Positions 16,303-25,687 are shown, counted from the stretch's first letter. The stretch is 64,000 nt of DNA from Kitasatospora sp. CB01950 (GCF_001905465.1 NZ_LISX01000004.1:186001-250000), one strand, 5' to 3'. Numbers and translations are program-made. Notes: generated from the letters alone by a model not told the origin.

Positions 16303-17967
16303 ATGGCCAGCAGGCCCGCACGGGTGGCGATGCTCGAACAGTTCAAGGCCGACGGCGTCACCCACATGTTCGGCAACCCCGGCACGGTCGAGCAGGGATT
16401 CCTGGACGAGCTCCGCGACTTCCCCGAGATCGAGTACGTGTTGGCGCTCCAGGAGGCCGCCGTGGTCGGCCTGGCCGACGGCTACGCCCGGGCCACCCGC
16501 CGGCCGGCCCTGCTCCAGCTGCACTCCGGCGTCGGCCTCGGCAACGGCATCGGCATGCTGTACCAGGCCAAGCGCGGCCACGCCCCGCTGGTCGTCCTGG
16601 TCGGCGAGTCCGGGCTGGCGTACGACGCCATGGAGGCCCAGATGGCCGCCGACCTGGTCGCGATGGCCGAGCCGGTCACCAAGTGGGCGACCCGGGTGGT
16701 CGACCCCCGCTCCACCCTGCGGGTGCTGCGCCGCGCCTTCAAGGTCGCCGCCACCCCGCCGTACGGCCCGGTGATGGTGGTGCTGCCGGCCGACGTGATG
16801 GACGCCGAGACCGACGAGCCGGTCGTGCCCACCTCCTACCTGGAGACCGCGGCCGTCCCCGCCCCGGAGACCGTCGGGCGCGCCGCCGACCTGCTGGCCG
16901 GCGCCGAGCGGCCGCTGGTGATCGTCGGCGACGGCGTGCACTTCTCCGGCGCCCAGGCCGAACTGGCCCGCCTCGCCGAGGTGTGGGGCGCCGAGGTGTG
17001 GGGCGCGGACTGGGCCGAGGTCAACCTGCCCGCCGACCACCCCGCCTACCGCGGCCAGTTGGGCCACATGTTCGGCACGTCGAGCCGCCGGGTCACCGCG
17101 GCCGCCGACGCGGTGCTGATCGTCGGCACCTACGCGCTGCCGGAGGTCTTCCCGGCCCTGGAGGGGGTGTTCGCGCCCGGCGCGCCGGTGGTCCACGTCG
17201 ACCTCGACAGCGGCGCCATCGCCAAGAACTTCCCGGTCGACCTCGGCATCCTCGCCGACCCCCGCCAGTCGCTGGGCCGGATCGCCGCCGCCATCGACGC
17301 CCGGCTGACCCCCGAGCAGCAGCGGCGGGCCGCCGACCGGCTGCGCAGCTGGGGCGCCGAGAAGGCCGCCGCCCGCGTCGAGGCCGAGGAGCGCGACGTC
17401 CGCGAGGCCGCCGGCGCGCTCACCGCCGCCGACTTCGGCCGCGAACTCGCCGCGCAGCTGCCCGCCGACGCGATCCTCTTCGACGAGGCGCTGACCTGCT
17501 CGCCCGGCCTCTTCCGCCACCTGCCGCCGAACACCCCCGGGGAGTGGTTCCAGACCCGCGGCGGTTCGCTCGGCGTCGGCATCCCCGGCGCGCTCGGCGC
17601 CAAGCTCGCCCACCCGGAGAAGACCGTGGTCGGCTTCACCGGCGACGGCGGCTCGATGTACACGATCCAGGCCCTGTGGACCGCCGCCCGCTACGACATC
17701 GGCGCCGTCTTCGTCATCTGCAACAACGGCCGCTACAAGCTGCTCGACGACAACATCGCCCAGTACTGGGGCACCCAGGGCATCGAGCCGCACGCCTTCC
17801 CCGAGCTGTTCGACCTGAGCCGCCCGGAGATCGACTTCGCCGCGCTCTCCCGTTCGCTCGGCGTCCCCGCCGTCCGGGTCGACAAGCCCGACCAGGTCGC
17901 CGCCGCGATCGCCGAGGCGCTGACGAGCGGCGGACCGTTCCTGATCGACCTGGTGGTGGGCCGGTGA
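16303..17967 (+). CDS. Thiamine-diphosphate enzyme, benzoylformate decarboxylase/acetolactate synthase-like
   Basis: A 554-residue ThDP enzyme with the three-domain layout. The PYR domain carries HMFGNPGTVEQGF, a catalytic Glu in LALQEAAVVGLADGYAR and LLQLHSGVGLGNG, with a His placed as in benzoylformate decarboxylase. A central domain follows (about 190-330). The PP domain has GFTGDGGSMYTIQALWTAAR...FVICNNGRY for Mg-ThDP binding. The likely reaction is decarboxylation of a 2-keto acid to an aldehyde, or a related carboligation; the substrate is unknown. An ACGAGGAGG site precedes the ATG. Its stop overlaps the next DJ-1 gene by four bases (GTGA), so the two proteins are made together. Confidence 0.9.
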   Translation: MASRPARVAMLEQFKADGVTHMFGNPGTVEQGFLDELRDFPEIEYVLALQEAAVVGLADGYARATRRPALLQLHSGVGLGNGIGMLYQAKRGHAPLVVLVGESGLAYDAMEAQMAADLVAMAEPVTKWATRVVDPRSTLRVLRRAFKVAATPPYGPVMVVLPADVMDAETDEPVVPTSYLETAAVPAPETVGRAADLLAGAERPLVIVGDGVHFSGAQAELARLAEVWGAEVWGADWAEVNLPADHPAYRGQLGHMFGTSSRRVTAAADAVLIVGTYALPEVFPALEGVFAPGAPVVHVDLDSGAIAKNFPVDLGILADPRQSLGRIAAAIDARLTPEQQRRAADRLRSWGAEKAAARVEAEERDVREAAGALTAADFGRELAAQLPADAILFDEALTCSPGLFRHLPPNTPGEWFQTRGGSLGVGIPGALGAKLAHPEKTVVGFTGDGGSMYTIQALWTAARYDIGAVFVICNNGRYKLLDDNIAQYWGTQGIEPHAFPELFDLSRPEIDFAALSRSLGVPAVRVDKPDQVAAAIAEALTSGGPFLIDLVVGR

Positions 17968-18557
17968 GCACCACGACCGAACACGGCGGCCGACTGGCCG
18001 GCCGGAAGATCGCCGTGCTGATGGAGAGTGACTTCTACGAGCCCGAAATCCTCTACTACCAGCGGCGGTTCGCCGAGGAGGGCGGCAGCGTCCACTTCCT
18101 CACCCGGCTGTGGGGCAACGACCGGCTGGTCTTCCGCGGCCACGAGCACGGCATGCCGTTCGAGGTCAGCGAGTCCTTCGAGGACGTCGACGAGTTCGGG
18201 CTCCGCCAGTACGCGGCGGTGATCGTCCCGTCCGGGATCGTCGCCGACCGGCTGCGCTACACCGAGGCCGTCGACCGGCTGCCGCCCGCCGCGCTGTTCC
18301 TGCGCCGTGCCTTCGCCGACCCGGCGATCGTCAAGGGGATCATCTGCCACGGCATGTGGCTGGCCGCCCCGGTCCCCTCGGTGATCCGCGGCCGGCAGGC
18401 CGTCGTCCACAACAACCTGCTGGGCGACCTGCGGAACATGGGCGGCGTCTTCGTCGACCGCGACGTGGTGGTCGACGACGACCTGGTGACCGCCCGCACC
18501 GGCAACCACTGCCACCTCTTCGCCCGCACCATCATCGACCGGATCGGCCAGCGCTGA
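17964..18557 (+). CDS. DJ-1/PfpI superfamily protein (short form)
   Basis: A 197-residue DJ-1/PfpI protein: RKIAVLMESDFYEPEILYYQ start, YAAVIVPSGIVADRL, and KGIICHGMWLAAPVP, where the CHG elbow carries the candidate nucleophile Cys with its neighbouring His as in PfpI-type enzymes. The GTG start at 17964 overlaps the ThDP stop (GTGA). No SD is needed for a coupled start, and none is strong. It is one of two different DJ-1 proteins bracketing the ThDP gene, which suggests consecutive or paired steps on the same compound, for example handling a reactive aldehyde. That role is inference. Confidence 0.85.
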   Translation: MSTTTEHGGRLAGRKIAVLMESDFYEPEILYYQRRFAEEGGSVHFLTRLWGNDRLVFRGHEHGMPFEVSESFEDVDEFGLRQYAAVIVPSGIVADRLRYTEAVDRLPPAALFLRRAFADPAIVKGIICHGMWLAAPVPSVIRGRQAVVHNNLLGDLRNMGGVFVDRDVVVDDDLVTARTGNHCHLFARTIIDRIGQR

Positions 18558-18599
18558 TCCCCTCCCCCTGCGCGTCCCGCCACCGAGAGGAGTCCCGCC

Positions 18600-20615
18600 A
18601 TGTCCGCCCGTACCGCCGTGTTGTCCCCCCGTGCCGCCTCAGCAGTCCGCCATCGGCCGGAACCGGTCGGGCGGATCCCCGTACTCGACGTCCGGCCGGC
18701 CGTCGACGGCGGCCGCCGGCCCGCCAAGGCGGTCGAGGGCGAGACCTTCGAGGTCTCCGCCACCGTGTTCCGCGAGGGCCGGGAGGCGGTCGCCGCCAAC
18801 GTGGTGCTGCGCGGGCCGGCCGGCCGCCGCGGACCGTGGACGCCGATGCGCGAGCAGGCCCCCGGCACCGACCGCTGGACCGCCGAGGTCACCCCCACCG
18901 TCCCCGGCCGCTGGACCTACACCGTGGAGGCCTGGAGCGACCCGGTGACCGGCTGGCGGCGCACCGCCGCGGTCAAGATCCCGGCCGGCGTCGACGTCGA
19001 GGTCACCCTGATCGAGGGCGCCGAGCTGCTGGAGCGGGCCGCCGAGAACGTCCCCCGGGGCCGCGGCCGCAGCGTCCTGCTCGGCACCGCCGCCGCGCTC
19101 CGCGCCCCGGCCCGCCCCCCGCTGGAACGGCTGCTGCTCGCCCGCCGCCCCCGGGTCACCGCCGTCCTGGAGCGCTACCCGCTGCGCGAACTGGTCAGCC
19201 GCTCGCAGGAGTTCGAGCTGGCGGTCAGCCGGAAGCGGGCGCTGTTCGGCGCCTGGTACGAGTTCTTCCCGCGCTCGGAGGGCGCGGTGGTGGACCCGAG
19301 CGGCGTGCAGCCGCCGGTCTCCGGCACCTTCCGGACCGCCGCCGAACGCCTGCCCGCGGTCGCCGCGATGGGCTTCGACGTGGTCTACCTGCCGCCGATC
19401 CACCCGATCGGCCGCGCCTACCGCAAGGGCCCGAACAACAGCCTGATCGCGGGCCCGCACGACGTCGGCTCGCCGTGGGCGATCGGCTCCCCGGAGGGCG
19501 GCCACGACGCCGTCCACCCCGACCTCGGCACCATCGAGGACTTCGACCACTTCGTCGCGGAGGCCGGCGCGCTCGGCCTCGAAGTGGCCCTGGACTTCGC
19601 CCTGCAGTGCTCGCCGGACCACCCGTGGGTGCACACGCACCCCGAGTGGTTCACCCACCGCCCGGACGGCACCATCGCCTTCGCCGAGAACCCGCCGAAG
19701 AAGTACCAGGACATCTACCCGGTCAACTTCGACCAGGACTTCGACGGCATCGTCCGCGAGACGGTGCGGATCCTGCGGTACTGGACGGGCCACGGGGTGC
19801 GGATCTTCCGCGTCGACAACCCGCACACCAAGCCGGTCAACTTCTGGGAGAAGGTGCTCGCGGACATCGCCCGCACCGACCCCGACGTGCTGTTCCTCGC
19901 CGAGGCATTCACCCGGCCCGCGATGATGAACACCCTCGGCAAGGTCGGCTTCCACCAGTCCTACACGTACTTCACCTGGCGCAACGACAAGGCCGAACTG
20001 ACGGAGTACCTGACCGAGCTCACCGGCGACACCGCCGCCTGGATGCGCCCCAACTTCTTCCCCACCACCCCCGACATCCTCCCCGAGCAGCTCCAGACCG
20101 GCGGCCCCGCCGCGTTCGCCCTGCGCGCCGTCCTCGCCGCCACCCTCTCCCCCAGTTACGGCATCTACGCCGGCTACGAGCACTGCGAGAACCGGGCCGC
20201 CCACCCGGGCTCGGAGGAGTACCTCGACTCGGAGAAGTACGAACTGCGGCCCCGCGACTGGACCCGCACCGACACCCTCGCCCCGCTGCTCACCGCGATC
20301 AACCGGATCCGCCGCAGCCACCCCGCCCTCCAGCAGCTGCGCGACCTGCGCTTCCACCCCACCGACAACGACCAGATCCTCGCCTTCTCCAAGACCGCCC
20401 GCACCACGGACGACCTGGAGGACCGGGTCGTCACCGTGGTCAACCTCGACCCCCACCACCCCCAGGAAGCCACCGTCACCCTCGACCTGCCCGAGGACAC
20501 CAAGGTCCGGGACGAGCTGACCGGCGAGCTCTACCTCTGGGGCCGGCACAACTACGTCCGGCTCGACCCGGCCGTCGCCCCCGCCCACCTGCTCACCCTC
20601 CGTCAGGACATCTGA
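18600..20615 (+). CDS. glgE: Alpha-1,4-glucan:maltose-1-phosphate maltosyltransferase GlgE
   Basis: A 671-residue GH13_3 enzyme that transfers maltosyl units from alpha-maltose-1-phosphate to glucan ends. An N-terminal beta-sandwich (about 20-120) is followed by a helical insert and the barrel. Signatures are FGAWYEFFPRSEG, IHPIGRAYRKGPNN, RIFRVDNPHTKPVNFW (nucleophile Asp) and LFLAEAFTRPAMM (acid Glu) followed by KVGFHQSYTYFTWRN. Length and motifs match actinobacterial GlgE. The ATG has a GAGAGGAG site. It is followed after one base by maltokinase, which supplies its substrate. Confidence 0.96.
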   Translation: MSARTAVLSPRAASAVRHRPEPVGRIPVLDVRPAVDGGRRPAKAVEGETFEVSATVFREGREAVAANVVLRGPAGRRGPWTPMREQAPGTDRWTAEVTPTVPGRWTYTVEAWSDPVTGWRRTAAVKIPAGVDVEVTLIEGAELLERAAENVPRGRGRSVLLGTAAALRAPARPPLERLLLARRPRVTAVLERYPLRELVSRSQEFELAVSRKRALFGAWYEFFPRSEGAVVDPSGVQPPVSGTFRTAAERLPAVAAMGFDVVYLPPIHPIGRAYRKGPNNSLIAGPHDVGSPWAIGSPEGGHDAVHPDLGTIEDFDHFVAEAGALGLEVALDFALQCSPDHPWVHTHPEWFTHRPDGTIAFAENPPKKYQDIYPVNFDQDFDGIVRETVRILRYWTGHGVRIFRVDNPHTKPVNFWEKVLADIARTDPDVLFLAEAFTRPAMMNTLGKVGFHQSYTYFTWRNDKAELTEYLTELTGDTAAWMRPNFFPTTPDILPEQLQTGGPAAFALRAVLAATLSPSYGIYAGYEHCENRAAHPGSEEYLDSEKYELRPRDWTRTDTLAPLLTAINRIRRSHPALQQLRDLRFHPTDNDQILAFSKTARTTDDLEDRVVTVVNLDPHHPQEATVTLDLPEDTKVRDELTGELYLWGRHNYVRLDPAVAPAHLLTLRQDI

Positions 20616-20616
20616 A

Positions 20617-22077
20617 ATGCCCACCGTCGCCTGCGCGTCCTGCCTGGCCGCCGAACCCGGGCAGGCCCTTCGGGGTGACGAGCTGCTCCGCCCGCTGCTG
20701 CCCGCGCTGCGGCCCTGGCTCGTCACCCGCCGCTGGTTCACCCACGAGAGCGGCTGCCTGCAGGACCTCTCCCCCCTCACCGACACCGTGCTGGAACAGC
20801 CCCGCGGCGAAGCCGTCCTGGTCCACGCCCTGCTCACCGCCGTCCACACCTCCGGGGCCGCCCGCCGCTACCAGTTACTGCTGGGGCTGCGCCCCCGGCT
20901 GGCCCCGCGCCTCAACGCGGCGGTGGTCGGCCAGGCGGTCGGCGGCCGTTGGGACGGCTGGTGGATCTACGAGGCCACCGACGACCCCGAGCTGATGTCC
21001 CTGCTGCTGGAGCGCACCCAGACCGCCCGCCCCGGCACCCCCCGGCTCGCTCTGACCCGCCCCGGCTCCGTTCCCGGCGGCCTCGTCCCGCGCCCGCTGA
21101 AGGCCGAACAGACCAACAGCGCCGTGGTGTTCGGCAACCGGCTGATGCTCAAGCTGTTCCGCCAGCCGCAGCCCGGCCCGCACCCCGAGGCCGAGGTGCT
21201 CACCGCCCTCACCGCCGCCGGCAGCATCAGCACCCCCCGCCTGCACGGCCGCCTCACCGTCGGCGACTACGTGCTCGGCGTGCTCCAGGAGTTCCTGCCC
21301 GCCGACGGCGACGGCTGGGACCTCGCCGTCCGGCACGCCACCGACAGCCTGCGCGGCCACGAGGGCGCCGCCGGCCTCGGCGGATTCAGCGCCGACGCCT
21401 ACGCCATGGGCGAGTCCGTCGCCCGCACCCACCGCCTGCTCGCCGAGACCTTCCCCCGCCGCTACCTGACCGAGAAGCAGATCTGCGGCATCGTCGACCA
21501 GCTCGACGAGCGGCTGCGCGACGCCGCCGGCCGGGTCCCCGAGCTCGTCCCGCACACCGAGCGGATCGCCGAGATCTACCGGGACTTCGCCCGCGCCGCC
21601 TGCCAGGGCCGCGGCCTCGACGGCCAGCGGATCCACGGCGACCTCCACCTCGGCCAGGTCCTGCGCACCCAGACCGGCTGGAAGGTCATCGACTTCGAGG
21701 GCGAACCCGGCGGCGCCGCCGACGACCAGGGCCGCCCGCAACCCGTCCTGCGCGACGTCGCCGGCATGCTGCGCTCCTTCGAGTACGCCGCCGAACACGC
21801 CCTCGCCGCCCTCCTCGCCGAGGACCGCGAACTCCTCGACCCCGCCGACCGGCTGCACCACACCCGCCGCGCCCGGGCCTGGTCGCTGCGCGGCCGCCGC
21901 GCCTTCATCGCCGGCTACGCCGCCGGCGGGCAGGTCGACCCCTACTGCCACCCGGCGGTGCTGCGCGCCTTCGAGACCGACAAGGCCGTCTACGAGGCCG
22001 TGTACGAGACCCGGTACCGCCCCGACAAGCGGTTCATCCCGCTCAACGCGATCCAGCGGCTGGCCGCCGGCCGCTGA
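20617..22077 (+). CDS. mak: Maltokinase (maltose 1-kinase, Pep2/Mak)
   Basis: A 486-residue aminoglycoside-phosphotransferase-fold kinase that phosphorylates maltose to maltose-1-phosphate for GlgE. Signatures are QTNSAVVFGNRLMLKLF in the N-lobe, the catalytic loop RIHGDLHLGQVLR and the Mg-binding VIDFEGEPG. The N-terminal about 90 residues form the intercalating cap seen in mycobacterial Mak. The gene begins one base after the glgE stop. Codon 87 is TTA (20875-20877), the bldA-type leucine codon, so synthesis may be limited in young vegetative cells. The treS partner gene, often adjacent or fused to mak, is absent here. Confidence 0.93.
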   Translation: MPTVACASCLAAEPGQALRGDELLRPLLPALRPWLVTRRWFTHESGCLQDLSPLTDTVLEQPRGEAVLVHALLTAVHTSGAARRYQLLLGLRPRLAPRLNAAVVGQAVGGRWDGWWIYEATDDPELMSLLLERTQTARPGTPRLALTRPGSVPGGLVPRPLKAEQTNSAVVFGNRLMLKLFRQPQPGPHPEAEVLTALTAAGSISTPRLHGRLTVGDYVLGVLQEFLPADGDGWDLAVRHATDSLRGHEGAAGLGGFSADAYAMGESVARTHRLLAETFPRRYLTEKQICGIVDQLDERLRDAAGRVPELVPHTERIAEIYRDFARAACQGRGLDGQRIHGDLHLGQVLRTQTGWKVIDFEGEPGGAADDQGRPQPVLRDVAGMLRSFEYAAEHALAALLAEDRELLDPADRLHHTRRARAWSLRGRRAFIAGYAAGGQVDPYCHPAVLRAFETDKAVYEAVYETRYRPDKRFIPLNAIQRLAAGR

Positions 22078-22116
22078 CCTTCCCCCCGCCTGAACCACCC
22101 GAGAGGACGCCCTCCC

Positions 22117-24339
22117 GTGACCGTGCAGCTGACGGCCCCGCTTCTGCTCCCCGAAGCCCCGCCGCCGCCCGACGATGCCGAACGGCTGCTCGCCGGCGCC
22201 CACCACGACCCGCACGCCGTCCTCGGCGCGCACCCGGTCGAGGACGGCGTGGCCGTCCGGGTGCTGCGGCCCTGCGCGGAGAGCGTGGTGCTGGAGACCC
22301 CGCTCGGCGACGTCGCCCTGGCGCCCGGCCCGGGCGGCCTGTTCACCGCCCTGCTCCCGATCACCCAACTGCCCCAGTACCGGCTGCGGGTGTCGTATCC
22401 GGGGGGTGAGCCGGTGGTGCAGGAGGACGGGTACCGGATGGCTCCGACGCTGGGTCAGCTGGATCTGCATCTGATCTCGGAGGGCCGGCACGAGCAGCTG
22501 TGGACGGTGCTCGGCTCGCACGTGCGCACGGTGGACGGGGTGGCGGGCACCTCGTTCGCGGTGTGGGCGCCGAACGCCGTCGGGGTGCGGCTGATCGGCT
22601 CGTTCAACCACTGGGACGGCACCGCGCACCCGATGCGCTCGCTGGGCTCGTCCGGCGTGTGGGAGCTGTTCGTACCGGGCCTCGGCGAGGGCGAGCGGTA
22701 CAAGTACCAGATCCTGACCCGCGGCGGCGCGATCGCGGAGAAGGCCGACCCGCTGGCCCGCGCCGCCCAGTGCCCGCCGGACACCGCCTCCGTCGTCCAC
22801 ACCTCGACCTACGCGTGGGGGGACGCCGGGTGGATGGCGGCGCGGGCGGGTGCGGTCCACCACCGGTCGCCGATGTCGGTGTACGAGCTGCACCTGGCGT
22901 CCTGGCGGCCGGACCTCACCAGCTACCGGGAGATCGCCGAGGTGCTGCCCGGCTACCTGACCGAACTCGGCTTCACCCACGTCGAGTTCATGCCGGTGAT
23001 GGAGCACCCGTTCGGCGGCTCCTGGGGCTACCAGGTGTCCGGCTTCTACGCCCCGACGGCCCGGCTCGGCGCCCCCGACGACTTCAAGTACCTCGTCGAC
23101 GCCCTGCACCGGGCGGGAGTGGGGGTGATCGTGGACTGGGTTCCGGCGCACTTCCCGAAGGACGACTTCGCGCTGGCCCGCTTCGACGGGGAGCCGCTGT
23201 ACGAGCCGGCCGACCCGCAGCGGGCGGAGCACCCGGACTGGGGGACGCTGGAGTTCGACTACGGCCGTCCCGAGGTACGGAACTTCCTGGTCGCCAACGC
23301 GGTGTACTGGTGCGAGGAGTTCCACGTCGACGGCCTACGGGTCGACGCCGTCGCCTCGATGCTCTACCTCGACTACTCCCGTCCGGACGGCCGGTGGACG
23401 CCGAACCGGGACGGCGGGCGGGAGAACTGGGACGCCGCCTCGTTCCTGCAGGAGATGAACGCGACGGTGTACCGGCGCTGCCCGGGCGTGCTGACGGTCG
23501 CCGAGGAGTCCACCGCCTGGGACGGCGTCACCCGGCCCACCGACGCCGGCGGACTCGGCTTCGGCCTGAAGTGGAACATGGGCTGGATGCACGACTCGCT
23601 GGCCTACCTGGGCAGAGAGCCGGTGCACCGCAAGTACCACCACCACGAGATGACCTTCGCGATGGTGTACGCGTACTCGGAGAACTACATCCTGCCGATC
23701 TCGCACGACGAAGTGGTGCACGGCAAGCAGGCGCTGGTCTCCAAGATGCCCGGCGACTGGTGGCAGCAGCGCGCCAACCACCGCGCCTACCTCGGCTACA
23801 TGTGGGCCCACCCCGGCAAGCAACTCCTGTTCATGGGACAGGAGTTCGCGCAGGGCACGGAGTGGGACCACGAGCGCGGCCCGCAGTGGTGGGTGCTCGA
23901 CGAGGGCTGGCCCGCCGCGGCCGAGCACCGCGGCGTCCGCGACCTGATCGCCGACCTCAACCACACCTACCGCGCCACGCCCGCGCTGTGGGAACAGGAC
24001 ACCGTCCCCGACGGCTTCCGCTGGCTCGACGCCGACGCCGCCGACGAGAACGTCATCGCGTTCGTGCGCCGCGCAGCGGACGGCAGCCCGCTGGTCGCCG
24101 TCTGCAACTTCTCGCCGGTCGTCCGCCGCGACCGGCGGATCGGGCTGCCGCTGCCGGGCCGCTGGCGGACCGTGCTGGACACCGACGACGCCCGTTACGG
24201 CGGCAGCGGCGCCGCCGCCGCGACCCGCCGCCCCGAGGCCGAACCCGTCCCGTGGCACGGCCAGGACCACAGCGCCCCGCTGACCCTTCCCCCGCTGGCC
24301 ACCATCTGGCTGACACCCGAGGAGCATCATGGAGCCTGA
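22117..24339 (+). CDS. glgB: 1,4-alpha-glucan branching enzyme GlgB
   Basis: A 740-residue GH13_9 branching enzyme that makes alpha-1,6 branches in glucan. An N1 domain (about 20-110) and a CBM48 domain (about 120-220; TSFAVWAPNAVGVRLIG) precede the barrel. Signatures are YELHLASWRPD, HFPKDDFALARFDG, VDGLRVDAVASMLYLDYSR (nucleophile), TVAEESTAW (acid Glu) and LPISHDEVVHGK. GTG 22117 follows a GAGAGGA site. It overlaps the phosphohexomutase gene by 11 bases. It builds the branched product from the linear chains extended by GlgE. Confidence 0.96.
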   Translation: MTVQLTAPLLLPEAPPPPDDAERLLAGAHHDPHAVLGAHPVEDGVAVRVLRPCAESVVLETPLGDVALAPGPGGLFTALLPITQLPQYRLRVSYPGGEPVVQEDGYRMAPTLGQLDLHLISEGRHEQLWTVLGSHVRTVDGVAGTSFAVWAPNAVGVRLIGSFNHWDGTAHPMRSLGSSGVWELFVPGLGEGERYKYQILTRGGAIAEKADPLARAAQCPPDTASVVHTSTYAWGDAGWMAARAGAVHHRSPMSVYELHLASWRPDLTSYREIAEVLPGYLTELGFTHVEFMPVMEHPFGGSWGYQVSGFYAPTARLGAPDDFKYLVDALHRAGVGVIVDWVPAHFPKDDFALARFDGEPLYEPADPQRAEHPDWGTLEFDYGRPEVRNFLVANAVYWCEEFHVDGLRVDAVASMLYLDYSRPDGRWTPNRDGGRENWDAASFLQEMNATVYRRCPGVLTVAEESTAWDGVTRPTDAGGLGFGLKWNMGWMHDSLAYLGREPVHRKYHHHEMTFAMVYAYSENYILPISHDEVVHGKQALVSKMPGDWWQQRANHRAYLGYMWAHPGKQLLFMGQEFAQGTEWDHERGPQWWVLDEGWPAAAEHRGVRDLIADLNHTYRATPALWEQDTVPDGFRWLDADAADENVIAFVRRAADGSPLVAVCNFSPVVRRDRRIGLPLPGRWRTVLDTDDARYGGSGAAAATRRPEAEPVPWHGQDHSAPLTLPPLATIWLTPEEHHGA

Positions 24340-25684
24340 ACTCGCCCGCCGCCTGGTCAAGGCGTACGACATCCGCGGCCTGGTGCCGCAGGAGCTGGAC
24401 GAGGCCGCCGCGTACCGGATCGGCGCCGCCTTCACCGAACTGACCGGGGCCGCCGAGATCGCCGTCGCCCACGACATGCGCGACTCCTCGCCCACCCTGG
24501 CCGCGGCCTTCACCCGCGGCGTGCTGGACCAGGGCGTGGACATCCTGGACACCGGCCTCGGCTCCACCGACTACCTGTACTTCGTGGCCGGGCGGCTCGG
24601 CATCCCCGGTGCGATGTTCACCGCCAGCCACAACCCGGCCGCGTACAACGGGATCAAGCTGTGCCGGGCCGGGGCCGTGCCGATCGGCGAGGGCAGCGGC
24701 CTGGAACGGATCCGGGCCGCCCTGGTCGCCCCGGCGCCGGTCGTCGCCGACCCGGTCCCGGGGACCCGGCGCGCCGAGAGCCTGCTCGACGAGTACGCCG
24801 CCCACCTGCGCTCGCTGGTCGACCTGTCCGGGCTGCGTCCGTTGAAGGTGGTGGTGGACGCGGGCAACGGCATGGCCGGGCTGACCGTGCCGCTGGTGCT
24901 GGACCACCCGCTGCTCGACATCGTCCCGATGTACTTCGAGCTCGACGGCAGCTTCCCGAACCACGAGGCCGACCCGATGAAGCCGGCCAACGTCGCGGAT
25001 CTGAAGGCGCGGGTCCGGGCGGAGGGCGCCGACCTGGGCCTGGCCTTCGACGGGGACGCCGACCGCTGCTTCGCGGTCGACGAACGCGGCGAGGCGGTGC
25101 CGGCCTCCTCGGTGATCGCGCTGGTCGCCGCCCGGCTGCTGGCCGGCGAGCCCGGGGGCCGGGTGGTGCACAACCTGATCACCTCGCGGTCCGCGATCGA
25201 GGTGATCGAGGAGAGCGGCGGCGTGCCGGTCCGCTCCCGGGTCGGGCACTCCTTCGTCAAGGCGCTGATGGCCGAGCACCTGGCGGTCTTCGGCGGCGAG
25301 CACTCCGGGCACTACTACTTCCGCGACTTCTGGTTCGCCGACACCGGCATGCTGGCCGCCCTGCACATCCTGGCCGAACTGTCCGACGCGAACCGGCCGT
25401 TGTCCAAGCTGGTGGCCGACTTCACCCGGTACGCCACCGCGGCGGAGACCAATCTGGAGGTCGCCGACCCGGCCGCCGCCCTGGCCGAGGTGGAGCGCTC
25501 GCTCGGCGACGGCGCCGTCCTGGACCGGCTGGACGGCCTGACCGCCACCTTCGCCGACGGCGCCTGGTTCAACCTGCGCGCCTCCAACACCGAGCCGGTG
25601 CTGCGGCTGAACGCCGAGGCCGCCGACGGCCGCCGCCTCGACGATCTCCGCGAGCGGGTGCTGCGGATCGTCGCCGGCTCCTGA
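24329..25684 (+). CDS. Phosphomannomutase/phosphoglucomutase (alpha-D-phosphohexomutase)
   Basis: A 451-residue four-domain mutase: KAYDIRGLVPQEL at the N-terminus, MFTASHNPAAYNGIK with the phosphoserine, AFDGDADRCFAVDE metal loop, GGEHSGHYYFRD sugar-binding loop, and RASNTEPVLRLNAEA phosphate-binding loop. It interconverts hexose-6- and hexose-1-phosphates, here presumably providing glucose-1-phosphate or mannose-1-phosphate to the neighbouring glucan and nucleotide-sugar enzymes. An 11-base overlap with glgB shows it is part of the same transcript. Sequence alone does not separate manB from pgm. Confidence 0.92.
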   Translation: MEPELARRLVKAYDIRGLVPQELDEAAAYRIGAAFTELTGAAEIAVAHDMRDSSPTLAAAFTRGVLDQGVDILDTGLGSTDYLYFVAGRLGIPGAMFTASHNPAAYNGIKLCRAGAVPIGEGSGLERIRAALVAPAPVVADPVPGTRRAESLLDEYAAHLRSLVDLSGLRPLKVVVDAGNGMAGLTVPLVLDHPLLDIVPMYFELDGSFPNHEADPMKPANVADLKARVRAEGADLGLAFDGDADRCFAVDERGEAVPASSVIALVAARLLAGEPGGRVVHNLITSRSAIEVIEESGGVPVRSRVGHSFVKALMAEHLAVFGGEHSGHYYFRDFWFADTGMLAALHILAELSDANRPLSKLVADFTRYATAAETNLEVADPAAALAEVERSLGDGAVLDRLDGLTATFADGAWFNLRASNTEPVLRLNAEAADGRRLDDLRERVLRIVAGS

Positions 25685-25687
25685 ACC

